Origin: Drosophila persimilis
Taxonomy: Eukaryota; Arthropoda; Insecta; Diptera; Drosophilidae
NCBI RefSeq assembly: GCF_003286085.1
Contig: NW_020825317.1
Span: 2,542,001-2,606,000, forward strand
Length of the DNA: 64,000 nucleotides
Direction: 5' to 3'
The notes beneath the pieces were generated by a model, which did no database searches, had not been told where the DNA came from, and saw only the letters and a list, made by a program, of their open reading frames with translations. Both the position numbers and the translations under genes were made by a program. Numbering within the stretch: the stretch's first letter is position 1; each line of letters starts with the position of its first letter. Below are positions 1 through 8,558 of this stretch, in pieces.

Positions 1-407
1 TGTGTGATGGATCCGGCGAGCGAAACGGGATCAATGATAATTATGTTGTGGGACTTTCCCAACTATAATTGATAACACACTGAATTTTATTTACGGCAGT
101 GCCGGAGCTTTAATCGTTCGTCTTATTAGAATGCGATCTGAACTGAGACTGACTTTACAGAAATGTCTTTGCTTAAGCTTACCCTACGAAGTCAATGCAT
201 CGCGCCATACCCCAGAGTCGGCATGCCGACTCAACATTCTTGCGCAAACAGCACGGGTGACCGTTTTCACTTGCTGTGTGCAGAATTCTTGGCAGCGCGT
301 CAGCATTGTTTGCTGAGGGCAACCAAATACTTATGATTACCTGCTGCGTACTTAGAAACAACAATGTATGACAGAGAGAGTTCATATTATATGCTTAGTT
401 GTTAACT
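1..407 (-). repeat. 3' LTR of the gypsy-type element (outer end beyond window)
   Basis: Bases 1-407 repeat 6238-6644 with the same offset throughout. The inner end is at 407, where the shared sequence stops at GTTAACT and a C-rich run (the polypurine tract read on the other strand) begins. About 185 bases of the LTR lie before position 1. Confidence 0.92.
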
Positions 408-1449
408 ACCCCCCCCCCTCAGGATGATGACCGTCCTCGGTCATATTAAAGTTGTCCAAAGCCCTCTGCACCCTCAATGTGGCTCGCTTTCTCCTTAGCA
501 CCATGAAAAGGACGAATGAGCCAATTAGTCCGACGTTCAGGACCGCACCAACCGTGAACCAGAATTTGGGTGAACCCGCCGCAGTTACTTCCTCCTTGAA
601 ATCTCGAATTGATTGCAAGTTGTTGATGTTCATACGAGGCAGGAGTGGTATGCTTAATGTCGGGTCATGTCCGATGATGTTTAGGAGCGGTGACCTCATG
701 GTGCCAGGCTGCTTGCTTGGTGATTTGCGCAAGTTTACAAATTCTGTGCCATTAATAGCTGCAGACCGTTCGAAAGTTATCAAGAAGGTTCCTGAGACAG
801 TCACTTCTGCTCCATCATCTCTTCGGACGCGCGCTGTCGCTTCGTTGATAATCACGACGCCGTCATCTACAGGTGTTATCGCTTTCAGGTGGCTGGGTTG
901 GGTATGGCAGTTGGCGATGTTTCCAGCATGAACGGAGCTAGCACAGGTTTCGCGCCGTGCTCGTTCGCAGAAGGTGTTATGCGTAGTCACGGTGCATCCA
1001 GTAACTGTAAAGGTGTCCTTTTCGCATTCCGCCAGCGTGTCCTCGTCAAGTCGCAGAATGGTTTGTTGGTGTGAAACGGGGTAGACGGAGACCTTTTGGC
1101 ACCTAAACTCAACTTTAGGGTAGGCTATTAATATGTGGATAATGTTCTCGGACTGAAGGACCTTGATCTTAGAAGCTTCTATTAAGCTTACTATTGGGGT
1201 GTCTTGCTCAATAAGTGATTTCAGATCGGTGTGGTCGAGAATTGTGGGATTTACTATGTTTGCTTTTGCCAGCGTTATAGTTAGTATTAAATTTTGAATT
1301 TCCGTGTTCAGTATTCTATTTTTTGCCAGCAGTGTTTCGAATAAATGAGGAGTGTCAACCAAATCGCCTTTGCGGGAGCTGATAATTTTATTGATAGTGT
1401 CCGTCAGTCTGTTTATTTGCTTTTGAGTTTCGGAGTTTATTAAGTTGGC
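406..1449 (-). pseudogene. env: Env remnant of the gypsy-type element (front part missing)
   Basis: This is the membrane-anchored C-terminal part of an errantivirus envelope protein, the glycoprotein that errantiviruses share with baculovirus F proteins. The frame is open from a TAA at 1450-1452 to a stop inside the polypurine tract, about 348 codons. Visible features are a Cys-rich ectodomain segment, one strong transmembrane helix near the C-terminus (starting FWFTVGAVLNVGL) followed by a basic RRKR stretch, and a short cytoplasmic tail ending in GGG. Gypsy Env is normally about 480-500 residues. There is no signal peptide, no furin-type cleavage site and no ATG at the expected place, and only about 25 bases separate it from the integrase stop, so roughly the first third has been deleted. 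Normal expression is from a spliced RNA; this copy cannot make a complete protein. Confidence 0.85.
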
Positions 1450-1473
1450 TTACTAGCTAATTGTGGGGAAAAC

Positions 1474-2241
1474 TTATTTCAGGTTGTCCTTATGGACCAC
1501 CCTCCCCTTAATGAGAACAGACGTTCCCAGGTCTGCTTCGACCTTTTGTTCTGAGCATAATGGAGTTAACTTGTTCCCTAGCCTTTTGTTGTTCTTCTGG
1601 AACACCTTTTCTCCTACCTCGAAAACACGGTTTTGTCTGGCTGCGTTGCACCTTTTGATATTGTCTTGCTGTGCCTTAATCAGCCTGTCTTTGACGTTCT
1701 CGCGACGAGCATGAGCTACTGCATGAACGACCTCAATTGGTTTCTCTCGGGTTACTGAGTGTAAACTTTTGTTGTACTCTATCGTAGCCTTTAAAATTAA
1801 TTCTGTAGTGTCGCTGATTTTCTTGTCTAGTTTGAGGCATCTCTCAATTTCGGTCAGGGTGCTATGAAAGCGCTCCACCTGGCCGTTTGAGGTGCTGTGA
1901 AGCGGAGCTGCATTCACAACGCAAATGCCGTAGGCGTTTCGGAGCATCGAAGTGATGGTCTCGGAATTGAAGGCCGCCTCGTTATCGCAATAAATTGTCT
2001 TAGTTGCGGGGAAAAGGTTAATAATTTGCAGTAGAGGGCTTGTGACATCGATTATTGTTCTGGATAATATCGGTTGGACGACTGCAAATTTGGAGAATTT
2101 GTCTACGCAGGTTAAGAATTGTTTCTTGTCTGTTGAGAAAATGTCGATATGCAACATTTCGCCGGTATAACTTGGTATAGGCGTTTCCCCGAGTTCCTGT
2201 TTCTTCGGGTGCCTATCGTACTTGGCTTTAGTGCAAACCCT
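1474..2241 (-). pseudogene. Pol: integrase domain, separated from RT/RNase H by an in-frame stop
   Basis: Retroviral-type integrase that would insert the cDNA into host DNA. The catalytic triad is visible as HIDIFS, YCDNEAAF and GQVERFHS (DD35E spacing). The frame runs on directly from the RT/RNase H frame. The only interruption is a TGA at 2242-2244, which falls where the first Cys of the HHCC zinc finger is expected; the second Cys codon is three codons further on. No base is gained or lost, so this is a point nonsense change. The C-terminus ends just before the env remnant. Confidence 0.88.
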
Positions 2242-4018
2242 TCAGTTTGCAACCACTTCTTTGGCCAAAGTGGCCATATTGGGAAAATAATAGTCACGAA
2301 GTACTTGTTTGATGTTTTCCTGAGCTGCTCTGTGCGCTCGATTGTGCTCGGCAGTGATGACTTCTAACTGCTCGTTTTTGTCCGTTATATCTTGCACAAG
2401 ATTTTTACAGTGCCTGAATTGGGTGGCAGGGAAATGCAAAATCAGGTCGTGTTGGAAACTTGCCAACGTGGGAAGGTCGCAATGTATTGCATTAACGACT
2501 CCAGAATTCACAACTTCTTTGAGAGTTTTGAGAATTGAGCTCTTGTCAGTGTAACTGATCAAGTGGCGTGTTTTGCTGCGAAACAGCAACAGGTTTCGCT
2601 TTAGCGGGAAACGCGATTCCTCTAGAACAATCTGGTTCCTAAAACAATTCAAAGGTTTGTCTGTTGTCTCGACTGTGTAGGTCAGGGAAATTTCGCTGTG
2701 AACGGTTGCAGCGTCCGAACGGGGCCCATCTTGCAAAGCATTAACGTTTTGCCTTGAAAGGGCATCCGCCACCAGATTCTCTTTGCCCGGTTTATAAAAC
2801 ATTTTGGCATTGTGCTGGTCGATGTAAGATTTCCATCTTTTAATCTTAGAATTCGTGTTCTTGTCCGACACAGCGAACGTGAGCGGCTGGTGGTCCGTGA
2901 AAATGTTAATTTCCCTGGAACCGTACAGAAAGTTCTGCAATCTGCCTAAAGCCCACACAACGGCCAGCAACTCTCTTTCGTTGGTGGCATAGTTTTGTTC
3001 GGCCTGTTTTAAGGCGCGAGAAATCATTGTTATTGGCCTATTGCCTTGGGAAAGAACCGCGCCAATTCCACTGGCCGAAGCATCAGTGGTTAAATCGAAC
3101 GGTTTCTGGAAGTCTGGGTACATTAACATGACATCTTCTGATGCCAAAATGTTTCGCAGACGGTGAAATGCATCGCGTTGAGCTTCATTAAATTCAACAG
3201 GGATTTTCTTTGATACGTGCCTACTCACTGAACCATTTTCCCCTTTAAGTATGTCTGATATTGCGCGCGCTATAGCGGCAAAGTCCTTAATAAAGACCCT
3301 ATAGTAGTTAGCTAACCCCAAGAATGACCTAACGCTGTAGACACTTTTGGGTTCAGGGAAGTCCTGAATGGCTTTAACCTTTTTGGGATCGGATGTTGCT
3401 CCGTCTTTGGTAACAATGAAACCCAGGAATTCAATACTTTCCTTGAAGAATTGAGTCTTTTCAGGGCCTACACGCATGTTGGCGTCGATTAGACATTTTA
3501 ACACAATGTTGATGTGTTGAATATGCTCCGTTTCGTTTTTAGAAAAAATTATGACGTCGTCTACATAGACAAAGCAAATCTTTCCTATATGTTCCCTCAG
3601 GATATCGTCTATTGCCCTTTGGAATATACTGCTTGCATTGCGCAGGCCAAACGGAAGCCGACAGAACTCGTACTTGCCGCTGCTTACTGAAAACGAAGTC
3701 TTTTCGCGGTCATGCTCCGCAAGGTAGATTTGGTGGTACCCAGACTTTAAGTCGAGGGTAGTGAAGTATTTCGCCTTTCCTAGATTCGCTAAAATCATGG
3801 GGATGCTTGGCATGGGATAGCGGTCCGGTATGGTTTTTTCGTTCAGTTTCCTGAAATCGATTACCAACCTTTTTTTTGGGATACCGTATGAGTCAGTGCC
3901 TTTTTTATCAACCACCCATGTTGGGCTGTTGTAAGGCGATCTGGAGGGCCTGATTATGCCATCGTCCAGTAATTGTTTGACTTCTTTGTTTATGAAGTCA
4001 GAAACACCCATGACTCTG
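2242..4018 (-). CDS. Pol: reverse transcriptase and RNase H of the gypsy-type element
   Basis: Ty3/gypsy reverse transcriptase copies the element RNA into cDNA, and the linked RNase H removes the RNA strand. The RT fingers and palm are clear: FTTLDLKSGYHQI, LPFGLRNA and the catalytic YVDD. Next is the RNase H, with DASASGIGAVLSQ, ERELLAVVWAL and FTDHQPL, then the tether ending VADALSRQ. The frame is open for about 590 codons and ends at a TGA in the integrase zinc finger. At its upstream end the RT frame is offset from the protease frame near 4010-4025, so it is cut off from its normal start. The first residues of the open frame, up to the MGVSDF motif, are out-of-frame translation. Confidence 0.93.
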
Positions 4019-4522
4019 GTATTTTGAATACACAGGCTCGTCGTCCACTGTTCGGATTGTAGCGATGACAGCAGTATTAAAAGGGAGAGCTTCATCTGCA
4101 TTTGAGAAGGCTCTTTTGTTTCTGAGTATCATGTCCCTGAACTCTTTCTTTACGGAAGGGGGGAAAACGATGTCGTTGACATCGGTGAAGTTCACATCGG
4201 CACATTGATAGTACTGGAGTTTTTCAGATGTACCCTGGTATTCCAGAGTGTTTTTTGCCAAGTTCAATTTGACTCCGGCTTGTGTTAGCAAGTCGAAGCC
4301 TATGATGGCGTCGAAAGAACTTAGGGTATCGAGGAGAAAAAACGGGGAGGTATGCTGGAAAATATTCATCAAGCACTTGCGCTTGATTTCGGTAGACCCG
4401 TGGATCGAGTTTACCGAGAATGACTTGGCGACCGGCGTTATGGCCTTTAGCTCTGTTAAGGGCTTCACATAATTCTTTGCCGCGCCAGTGTCAATTAACA
4501 TCTTCAGAGTTCTCCCAGCCAA
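3998..4522 (-). CDS. Pol: aspartic protease and linker of the gypsy-type element
   Basis: Retroviral aspartic protease, which processes Gag and Pol. The catalytic motif LIDTGA lies about ten residues into the open frame, and FDAIIGFDLL is the second conserved stretch. The start overlaps the end of gag by about 19 bases in a different frame, the arrangement gypsy uses for a -1 ribosomal frameshift. The frame continues into the conserved linker before RT, then ends after EPVYSKYQ at a premature stop. The MGVSDF segment of RT is in another frame within about 20 bases, so a small insertion or deletion there separates protease from RT. Confidence 0.88.
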   Translation of the reverse strand: MAGRTLKMLIDTGAAKNYVKPLTELKAITPVAKSFSVNSIHGSTEIKRKCLMNIFQHTSPFFLLDTLSSFDAIIGFDLLTQAGVKLNLAKNTLEYQGTSEKLQYYQCADVNFTDVNDIVFPPSVKKEFRDMILRNKRAFSNADEALPFNTAVIATIRTVDDEPVYSKYQSHGCF

Positions 4523-5883
4523 CCGTCGTTGAATGTACGGAAGCCGGGAGTGTTCCCTAAAAAATTAATTGAGTCGTCACCAGGTGCGTACTCGTTCTCA
4601 CTCTCTAATTCTTCAACTGCCTCTTTGGCCGACTTCTCGAATTCTGTTACGGCCTCTTTGGAGTCTGATTGTACGACATTGTTAATGCGTTGCCGTCTTT
4701 GACCTGTTGAACGGTCTGACGAATTCTTGCGTTTTGCTGCGTTGGACTCGTAAGTCTGACGCCTGCTGTAGTCGGTTTTTTGTCTAAATCTGGAGGAAGA
4801 GTCAACTTCCATGGGCTGTGGAGCTTCGGATTGATTGTCTTTAGGGGCCTGAGGCTGGGGACCACCCTTTTGGCGTTTTACAAAATGGGGATTTCTCTCC
4901 TGATTTTGCTCATCTTTGTTAAACTTGGTTTGTCTGCCTTGGGCACGGTTTTTGTTAGTTTCGGCAATTTGCGCTCGGTTTTGCAAGGCTTTAGCGTAAG
5001 AGTTCGCAAACATGCTTCTTTCAATGCTAGCCTCAGCTTCCCTGGCCAGAGCCAGTGCGGATGGTAGATCTTTTGGTTGTGCAGGGAACACAACCGCTCT
5101 CAACGGCTTCCTAAGACCGGAGATAAAGGCGTGCAAGGCGTCGTCTCTGACCTCCCGATTGAGCAAATCGGCGCCTTCTTGGTCATGAGACATTACAATT
5201 TTGTTAGTTACGAGAGTGAGCTTCTTTTCGACGTCATCGTAGTATTGCATCAGGGACATTTCGCCCTGCGTAACTAACTCCAAACACTGTCTCAACAAGC
5301 GCAAGGATGTTTTATCCGAGTATGTGCAATCTAGCCTAGCTAGTATTGCATCGAAATTTAGGACAGTGTTGTGAGACACTAGTAAGGCTCCAGCTGGGCC
5401 TTTGATTTTGTTCCTAATGATTTCTACCGCTTGGTAATGCGCCGTGCTCTTTGGAAAGCCCTTGAATAACTCGTATGCGTAGATGGATGCTTGCCTCCAC
5501 GCTACATACTCATCCTGTACACCGGAGAAATCCGGCACAGATTTAATAATGTCTAAGGGAATGTCGCATTTGGCGTCAGGATCGACGGATATTTTCTCGT
5601 ATGTGACAATTGATTCCCCCCTCCTCACTATCGGAACTATTATATTCAGGTTTTTTCTCCCTATATATGGTTGGCACTTTTCGAAACTTAGGCCGATCGA
5701 GAAAGATCGGCAGGTAAAACTGTTGGCAATAGTAGAAACTGGTGTATCTTGGGGTATGCAATATTTATTATAAAAATTGTTAAGGGTATGCAGCAGAAAA
5801 TATAATGCTGCCGAAAGTATGCAAAGTTTTATTGACCAGGAACGCTGGTAAAAGTATGCAACAATTTTAATAAAAGTATGCAA
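4504..5883 (-). CDS. gag: Gag of the gypsy-type element
   Basis: Structural capsid protein of an errantivirus, 459 codons in the open frame, close to the roughly 450 residues of gypsy Gag. It has a helical central part and a basic, Gln/Asn/Arg-rich C-terminal third (residues about 300-410) that probably binds RNA. There is no CCHC zinc knuckle, as is usual for gypsy. The first 40-45 codons are translated from the TGCATAC repeats of the leader, so the ATG at 5883 may not be the authentic start; no other Met appears until about residue 208. Either the start lies inside the repeat array or the native start has been lost. The 3' end overlaps the protease frame. Confidence 0.85.
   Translation of the reverse strand: MHTFIKIVAYFYQRSWSIKLCILSAALYFLLHTLNNFYNKYCIPQDTPVSTIANSFTCRSFSIGLSFEKCQPYIGRKNLNIIVPIVRRGESIVTYEKISVDPDAKCDIPLDIIKSVPDFSGVQDEYVAWRQASIYAYELFKGFPKSTAHYQAVEIIRNKIKGPAGALLVSHNTVLNFDAILARLDCTYSDKTSLRLLRQCLELVTQGEMSLMQYYDDVEKKLTLVTNKIVMSHDQEGADLLNREVRDDALHAFISGLRKPLRAVVFPAQPKDLPSALALAREAEASIERSMFANSYAKALQNRAQIAETNKNRAQGRQTKFNKDEQNQERNPHFVKRQKGGPQPQAPKDNQSEAPQPMEVDSSSRFRQKTDYSRRQTYESNAAKRKNSSDRSTGQRRQRINNVVQSDSKEAVTEFEKSAKEAVEELESENEYAPGDDSINFLGNTPGFRTFNDGWLGEL
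5754..5882 (-). promoter_or_regulatory. Array of five Su(Hw)-type insulator sites in the gypsy leader
   Basis: The motif GTATGCA on the plus strand (TGCATAC on the element strand) occurs at 5754, 5786, 5817, 5854 and 5876. Four of the five match the full known Su(Hw) consensus YRYTGCATAYYY on the minus strand; the copy at 5817 departs at one flanking base. Gypsy carries about twelve such sites between its 5' LTR and gag, where they form the classical gypsy insulator. Position, orientation and A/T-rich spacing (22-37 bases) all fit. Insulator activity is inferred from the known element. Confidence 0.75.
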
Positions 5884-6040
5884 TGATTTAAAGGAATGAA
5901 ATGCTGGCAGAAGAAGGCAGCAATATTTACTTTACTTTACAGTTTATCTTTATTTATTATTATTATTTTTTTTTTTTCGTGAACAATTTCTTCAAACTGA
6001 AATCACTTATGAACTTACATGGTATGGGCTCTTATGTATT

Positions 6041-6052
6041 GGTTGGGCGCCA
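6041..6052 (-). promoter_or_regulatory. tRNA-Lys-type primer binding site
   Basis: The element-strand sequence TGGCGCCCAACC starts exactly where the 5' LTR ends. It is the standard gypsy primer site, complementary to the 3' end of tRNA-Lys. Between it and gag lie the Su(Hw)-type array and an A-rich stretch (about 5940-5975). Confidence 0.88.
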
Positions 6053-6644
6053 ATTAAGTCTACCGCCGTTATCTCGATGGTCAACGACGCTATGTGGGTA
6101 ACTATGTAATTTTGTCTACCGCCGTTATCTCGATGATCAGCGACGCTATGTGGGTAATTAGCTGGCGATAGTGGCCTCTTCCTTTGATGAGGTAACGGTG
6201 GATCCGGCGATTGAAACTGGATCAATGATGATTATGTTGTGTGATGGATCCGGCGAGCGAAACGGGATCAATGATAATTATGTTGTGGGACTTTCCCAAC
6301 TATAATTGATAACACACTGAATTTTATTTACGGCAGTGCCGGAGCTTTAATCGTTCGTCTTATTAGAATGCGATCTGAACTGAGACTGACTTTACAGAAA
6401 TGTCTTTGCTTAAGCTTACCCTACGAAGTCAATGCATCGCGCCATACCCCAGAGTCGGCATGCCGACTCAACATTCTTGCGCAAACAGCACGGGTGACCG
6501 TTTTCACTTGCTGTGTGCAGAATTCTTGGCAGCGCGTCAGCATTGTTTGCTGAGGGCAACCAAATACTTATGATTACCTGCTGCGTACTTAGAAACAACA
6601 ATGTATGACAGAGAGAGTTCATATTATATGCTTAGTTGTTAACT
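6053..6644 (-). repeat. 5' LTR of the gypsy-type element
   Basis: The LTR is bounded by AGTTAAC (6644, element strand) and by the primer site at 6052, giving 592 bases. The outer 407 bases are repeated at the window start. Two tandem duplications lie inside: about 57 bases (6058-6105 and again 6115-6160) and about 46 bases (around 6198-6240 and 6244-6284). The host sequence resumes at 6645. Confidence 0.9.
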
Positions 6645-6645
6645 T

Positions 6646-7439
6646 ACAGACGCAAGTTCATACGGTTATGGCGCAATACTGATGCAAAGACAAGATGATG
6701 GGAAGATGCACCCTGTGTCCTATTATTCTGGCAAAACAACAGAAAGAGAATCACGTTATCATAGTTTCGAACTAGAGACTAGGCTATAATTTATGCATTG
6801 AGGCGTTTTAGAGCATATTTGGAGCATAGGTCCTTCAAAATAATCACGGATTGTAATTCGTTAGTACAGACGTTAACCAGAAAGTCAATTAGTCCTAAGA
6901 TAGCACGGTGGTCCCTAGAGTTAGAGAACTATGATTACTCCATTATGCACAGACCTGGGGCCAGTATGGCGCACGTTGATGCGCTGAGCAGACAAGATCA
7001 AGTGACGAATATGTTAGAGGATGGTTATAGAGTCAAATACGGTTTAGAAAAGTCTAATTTAGAAAAAGATGAGAGTAGAAAGCAATATACAAGGAATAGT
7101 GTAAGTAGAGACAACCCTGGTAGTGAGCATAGAGGTACCGTAGAGAACCCTGTGATTAAGTGTAGAGAATTAAATATCAGTAGAGAGCGTAGTAGTACCG
7201 TACAGAACCCTGCGATTGAGTGTGGAGAATCAAGTGCAGTAGGAAGTAGATTGGGAAATAGGTGGAAGTCTGATGATAGAGAGAACCTTGGTAGTGATTG
7301 TAGAGATAACATAGAGAATAGTGAATATAGGGAAGAGGATGGATCGAATATTGACATTAGAGATTTGAGCCAATGTAGAGGAAGCGTTAACGATGTGGTG
7401 GGGGGAGTAAAGTACATTAGTAGTAGGAATTCAGATTAA
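6646..7439 (+). pseudogene. RNase H domain and linker of the second Ty3/gypsy element
   Basis: The frame opens with DASSYGYGAILMQ and HPVSYYSGK, the first strand motifs of Ty3/gypsy RNase H, then hits a stop at about 6787. The continuation, with RFRAYLEHRSFKIITD and HVDALSRQ, is in another frame from about 6788, so one base has been gained or lost at 6780-6790. After the RNase H comes a long polar linker of degenerate repeats rich in Arg, Ser, Asn and Glu (about residues 75-210 of the second part). It ends at TAA 7437, with a second in-frame TAA at 7443. Beyond that the same frame runs open into integrase. Confidence 0.82.
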
Positions 7440-7445
7440 GAGTAA

Positions 7446-8558
7446 AAATGTGTTGAGGATACAGTAGAGAGGGACAAGTTAGAGTCTCGGGAGGAAAGAT
7501 TACTAAAATCATTGATAGTTGGGGTAGTAGGTGCAACGCCAGAAGATGTTGATTTGATATTGCAAACAGAACAGATGCGAGACAAGGAAGTAGTTAGGAT
7601 TCGAAAAATGCTAGAGGATGGAATTGAAGTAGATTTTGAAATGATAGATGGTATTGTTTACAAGAGGAGTTGTGAAAACAAACTATGTTTCTATGTACCA
7701 ATGTGTATGGAAGAGCAGTTGATAAGGCGGTCACACGAAAAACTAGGACATCTGGCCGCAGAGAAGTGCGTGAGTGGCCTTTTGAGGACCTACTGGTTTC
7801 CGTCGATGAGAAGTAAAGTGGCAAGGTTCATCAGAAACTGTCTACCGTGTATACTACACTCGATGCCTAAAACAATCCATAACAGAACGCTCCATAGTAT
7901 CCCAAAGTCGTGTGTTCCTTTTCATACCCTACATGTTGATCATTTGGGTCCGTTGCCGAGTATTAGATCTAAGCGAAAACACCTCCTTGTGGTAATAGAT
8001 GCATTCACTAAGTTTGTCAAATTGTTCCCGGTTAATAGTACCAGCACGCGGGAAGCGAAGGATGCCTTAAGTAAATATTTTGATTTCTATAGTCGCCCTA
8101 CTAGGATAATATCAGATCGTGGGACCTGTTTCACCTCGTTAGAGTTCTTTAGTTTTCTGCAGGAGAGAGGAATAGAGCACATTAAGGTAGCTACAGGTGC
8201 ACCGCAGGCGAATGGCCAAGTGGAGCGGGTGAATCGTGTTCTTACTCCTATGTTAGGAAAACTGTCAGAGCCCCTTGAGCAAGCCGATTGGTATAGGTTG
8301 ATGAGCAAGGTAGAGCACGCCATTAATAACTCCGTTAACAGCAGTACGAAAAAGACACCTAGCACATTGTTATTTGGAATACCCCAGAAAGGACCCGTTG
8401 TAGATGAATTAACCGAATACCTAGAGGAGAAGTTAGCGTCAGAACTTAGAGAGTTGGAAACTATAAGAGAAATAGCAAGTGAGAACATACGGTTGTCGCA
8501 GAAAAGAAATGAGAAGATGTATGCCCATAAACATAAACATTGTGCTCGTTTAACTTGA
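7446..8558 (+). CDS. Integrase of the second Ty3/gypsy element
   Basis: The frame is open from 7446, just after two in-frame stops, to TGA at 8556-8558. An HHCC zinc finger is visible (HEKLGHLAAEKC, then NCLPC), followed by the catalytic core with LHVDHLGPL, IISDRGTCF and GQVERVNR, the D, D and E of DD35E. The C-terminal part is Lys- and His-rich. The domain itself looks intact, but it cannot be made as part of a normal Pol because of the stops and frame break upstream. Confidence 0.88.
   Translation, partial: KCVEDTVERDKLESREERLLKSLIVGVVGATPEDVDLILQTEQMRDKEVVRIRKMLEDGIEVDFEMIDGIVYKRSCENKLCFYVPMCMEEQLIRRSHEKLGHLAAEKCVSGLLRTYWFPSMRSKVARFIRNCLPCILHSMPKTIHNRTLHSIPKSCVPFHTLHVDHLGPLPSIRSKRKHLLVVIDAFTKFVKLFPVNSTSTREAKDALSKYFDFYSRPTRIISDRGTCFTSLEFFSFLQERGIEHIKVATGAPQANGQVERVNRVLTPMLGKLSEPLEQADWYRLMSKVEHAINNSVNSSTKKTPSTLLFGIPQKGPVVDELTEYLEEKLASELRELETIREIASENIRLSQKRNEKMYAHKHKHCARLT

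Larger units (their letters stand above)
1..6644 (-). mobile_element. Gypsy-type errantivirus (Ty3/gypsy LTR retrotransposon), cut by the window start
   Basis: The element reads right to left: 5' LTR (6053-6644), tRNA-Lys-type primer binding site (6041-6052), insulator-like leader, gag, pol (protease, reverse transcriptase, RNase H, integrase), env remnant, polypurine tract (about 407-421) and 3' LTR (1-407). The order, the Lys primer site, the AGTTAAC start of the LTR and the env gene are hallmarks of the gypsy group. The two LTR copies match with a constant offset of 6237 bases and encode identical short reading frames, so the insertion is recent. The coding region is nevertheless broken: a frame change between protease and reverse transcriptase, a stop inside integrase, and an env lacking its front part. 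It sits in the RNase H region of another retrotransposon. Confidence 0.93.
6645..8558 (+). mobile_element. Ty3/gypsy retrotransposon remnant (RNase H to integrase), split by the gypsy insertion
   Basis: The plus-strand pol sequence begins abruptly at the outer edge of the gypsy 5' LTR, in the middle of RNase H, and continues through integrase. The upstream part (gag, protease, RT) should lie on the other side of the gypsy element, beyond the window. Family within Ty3/gypsy not determined. Confidence 0.85.

Noticed and set aside
131..385. Short open frames repeated at 6368-6622
   Set aside because: They lie in the gypsy LTRs and are non-coding LTR sequence.
7025..7417. 130-codon minus-strand open frame
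   Set aside because: Antisense shadow of the repetitive linker in the Ty3/gypsy Pol.
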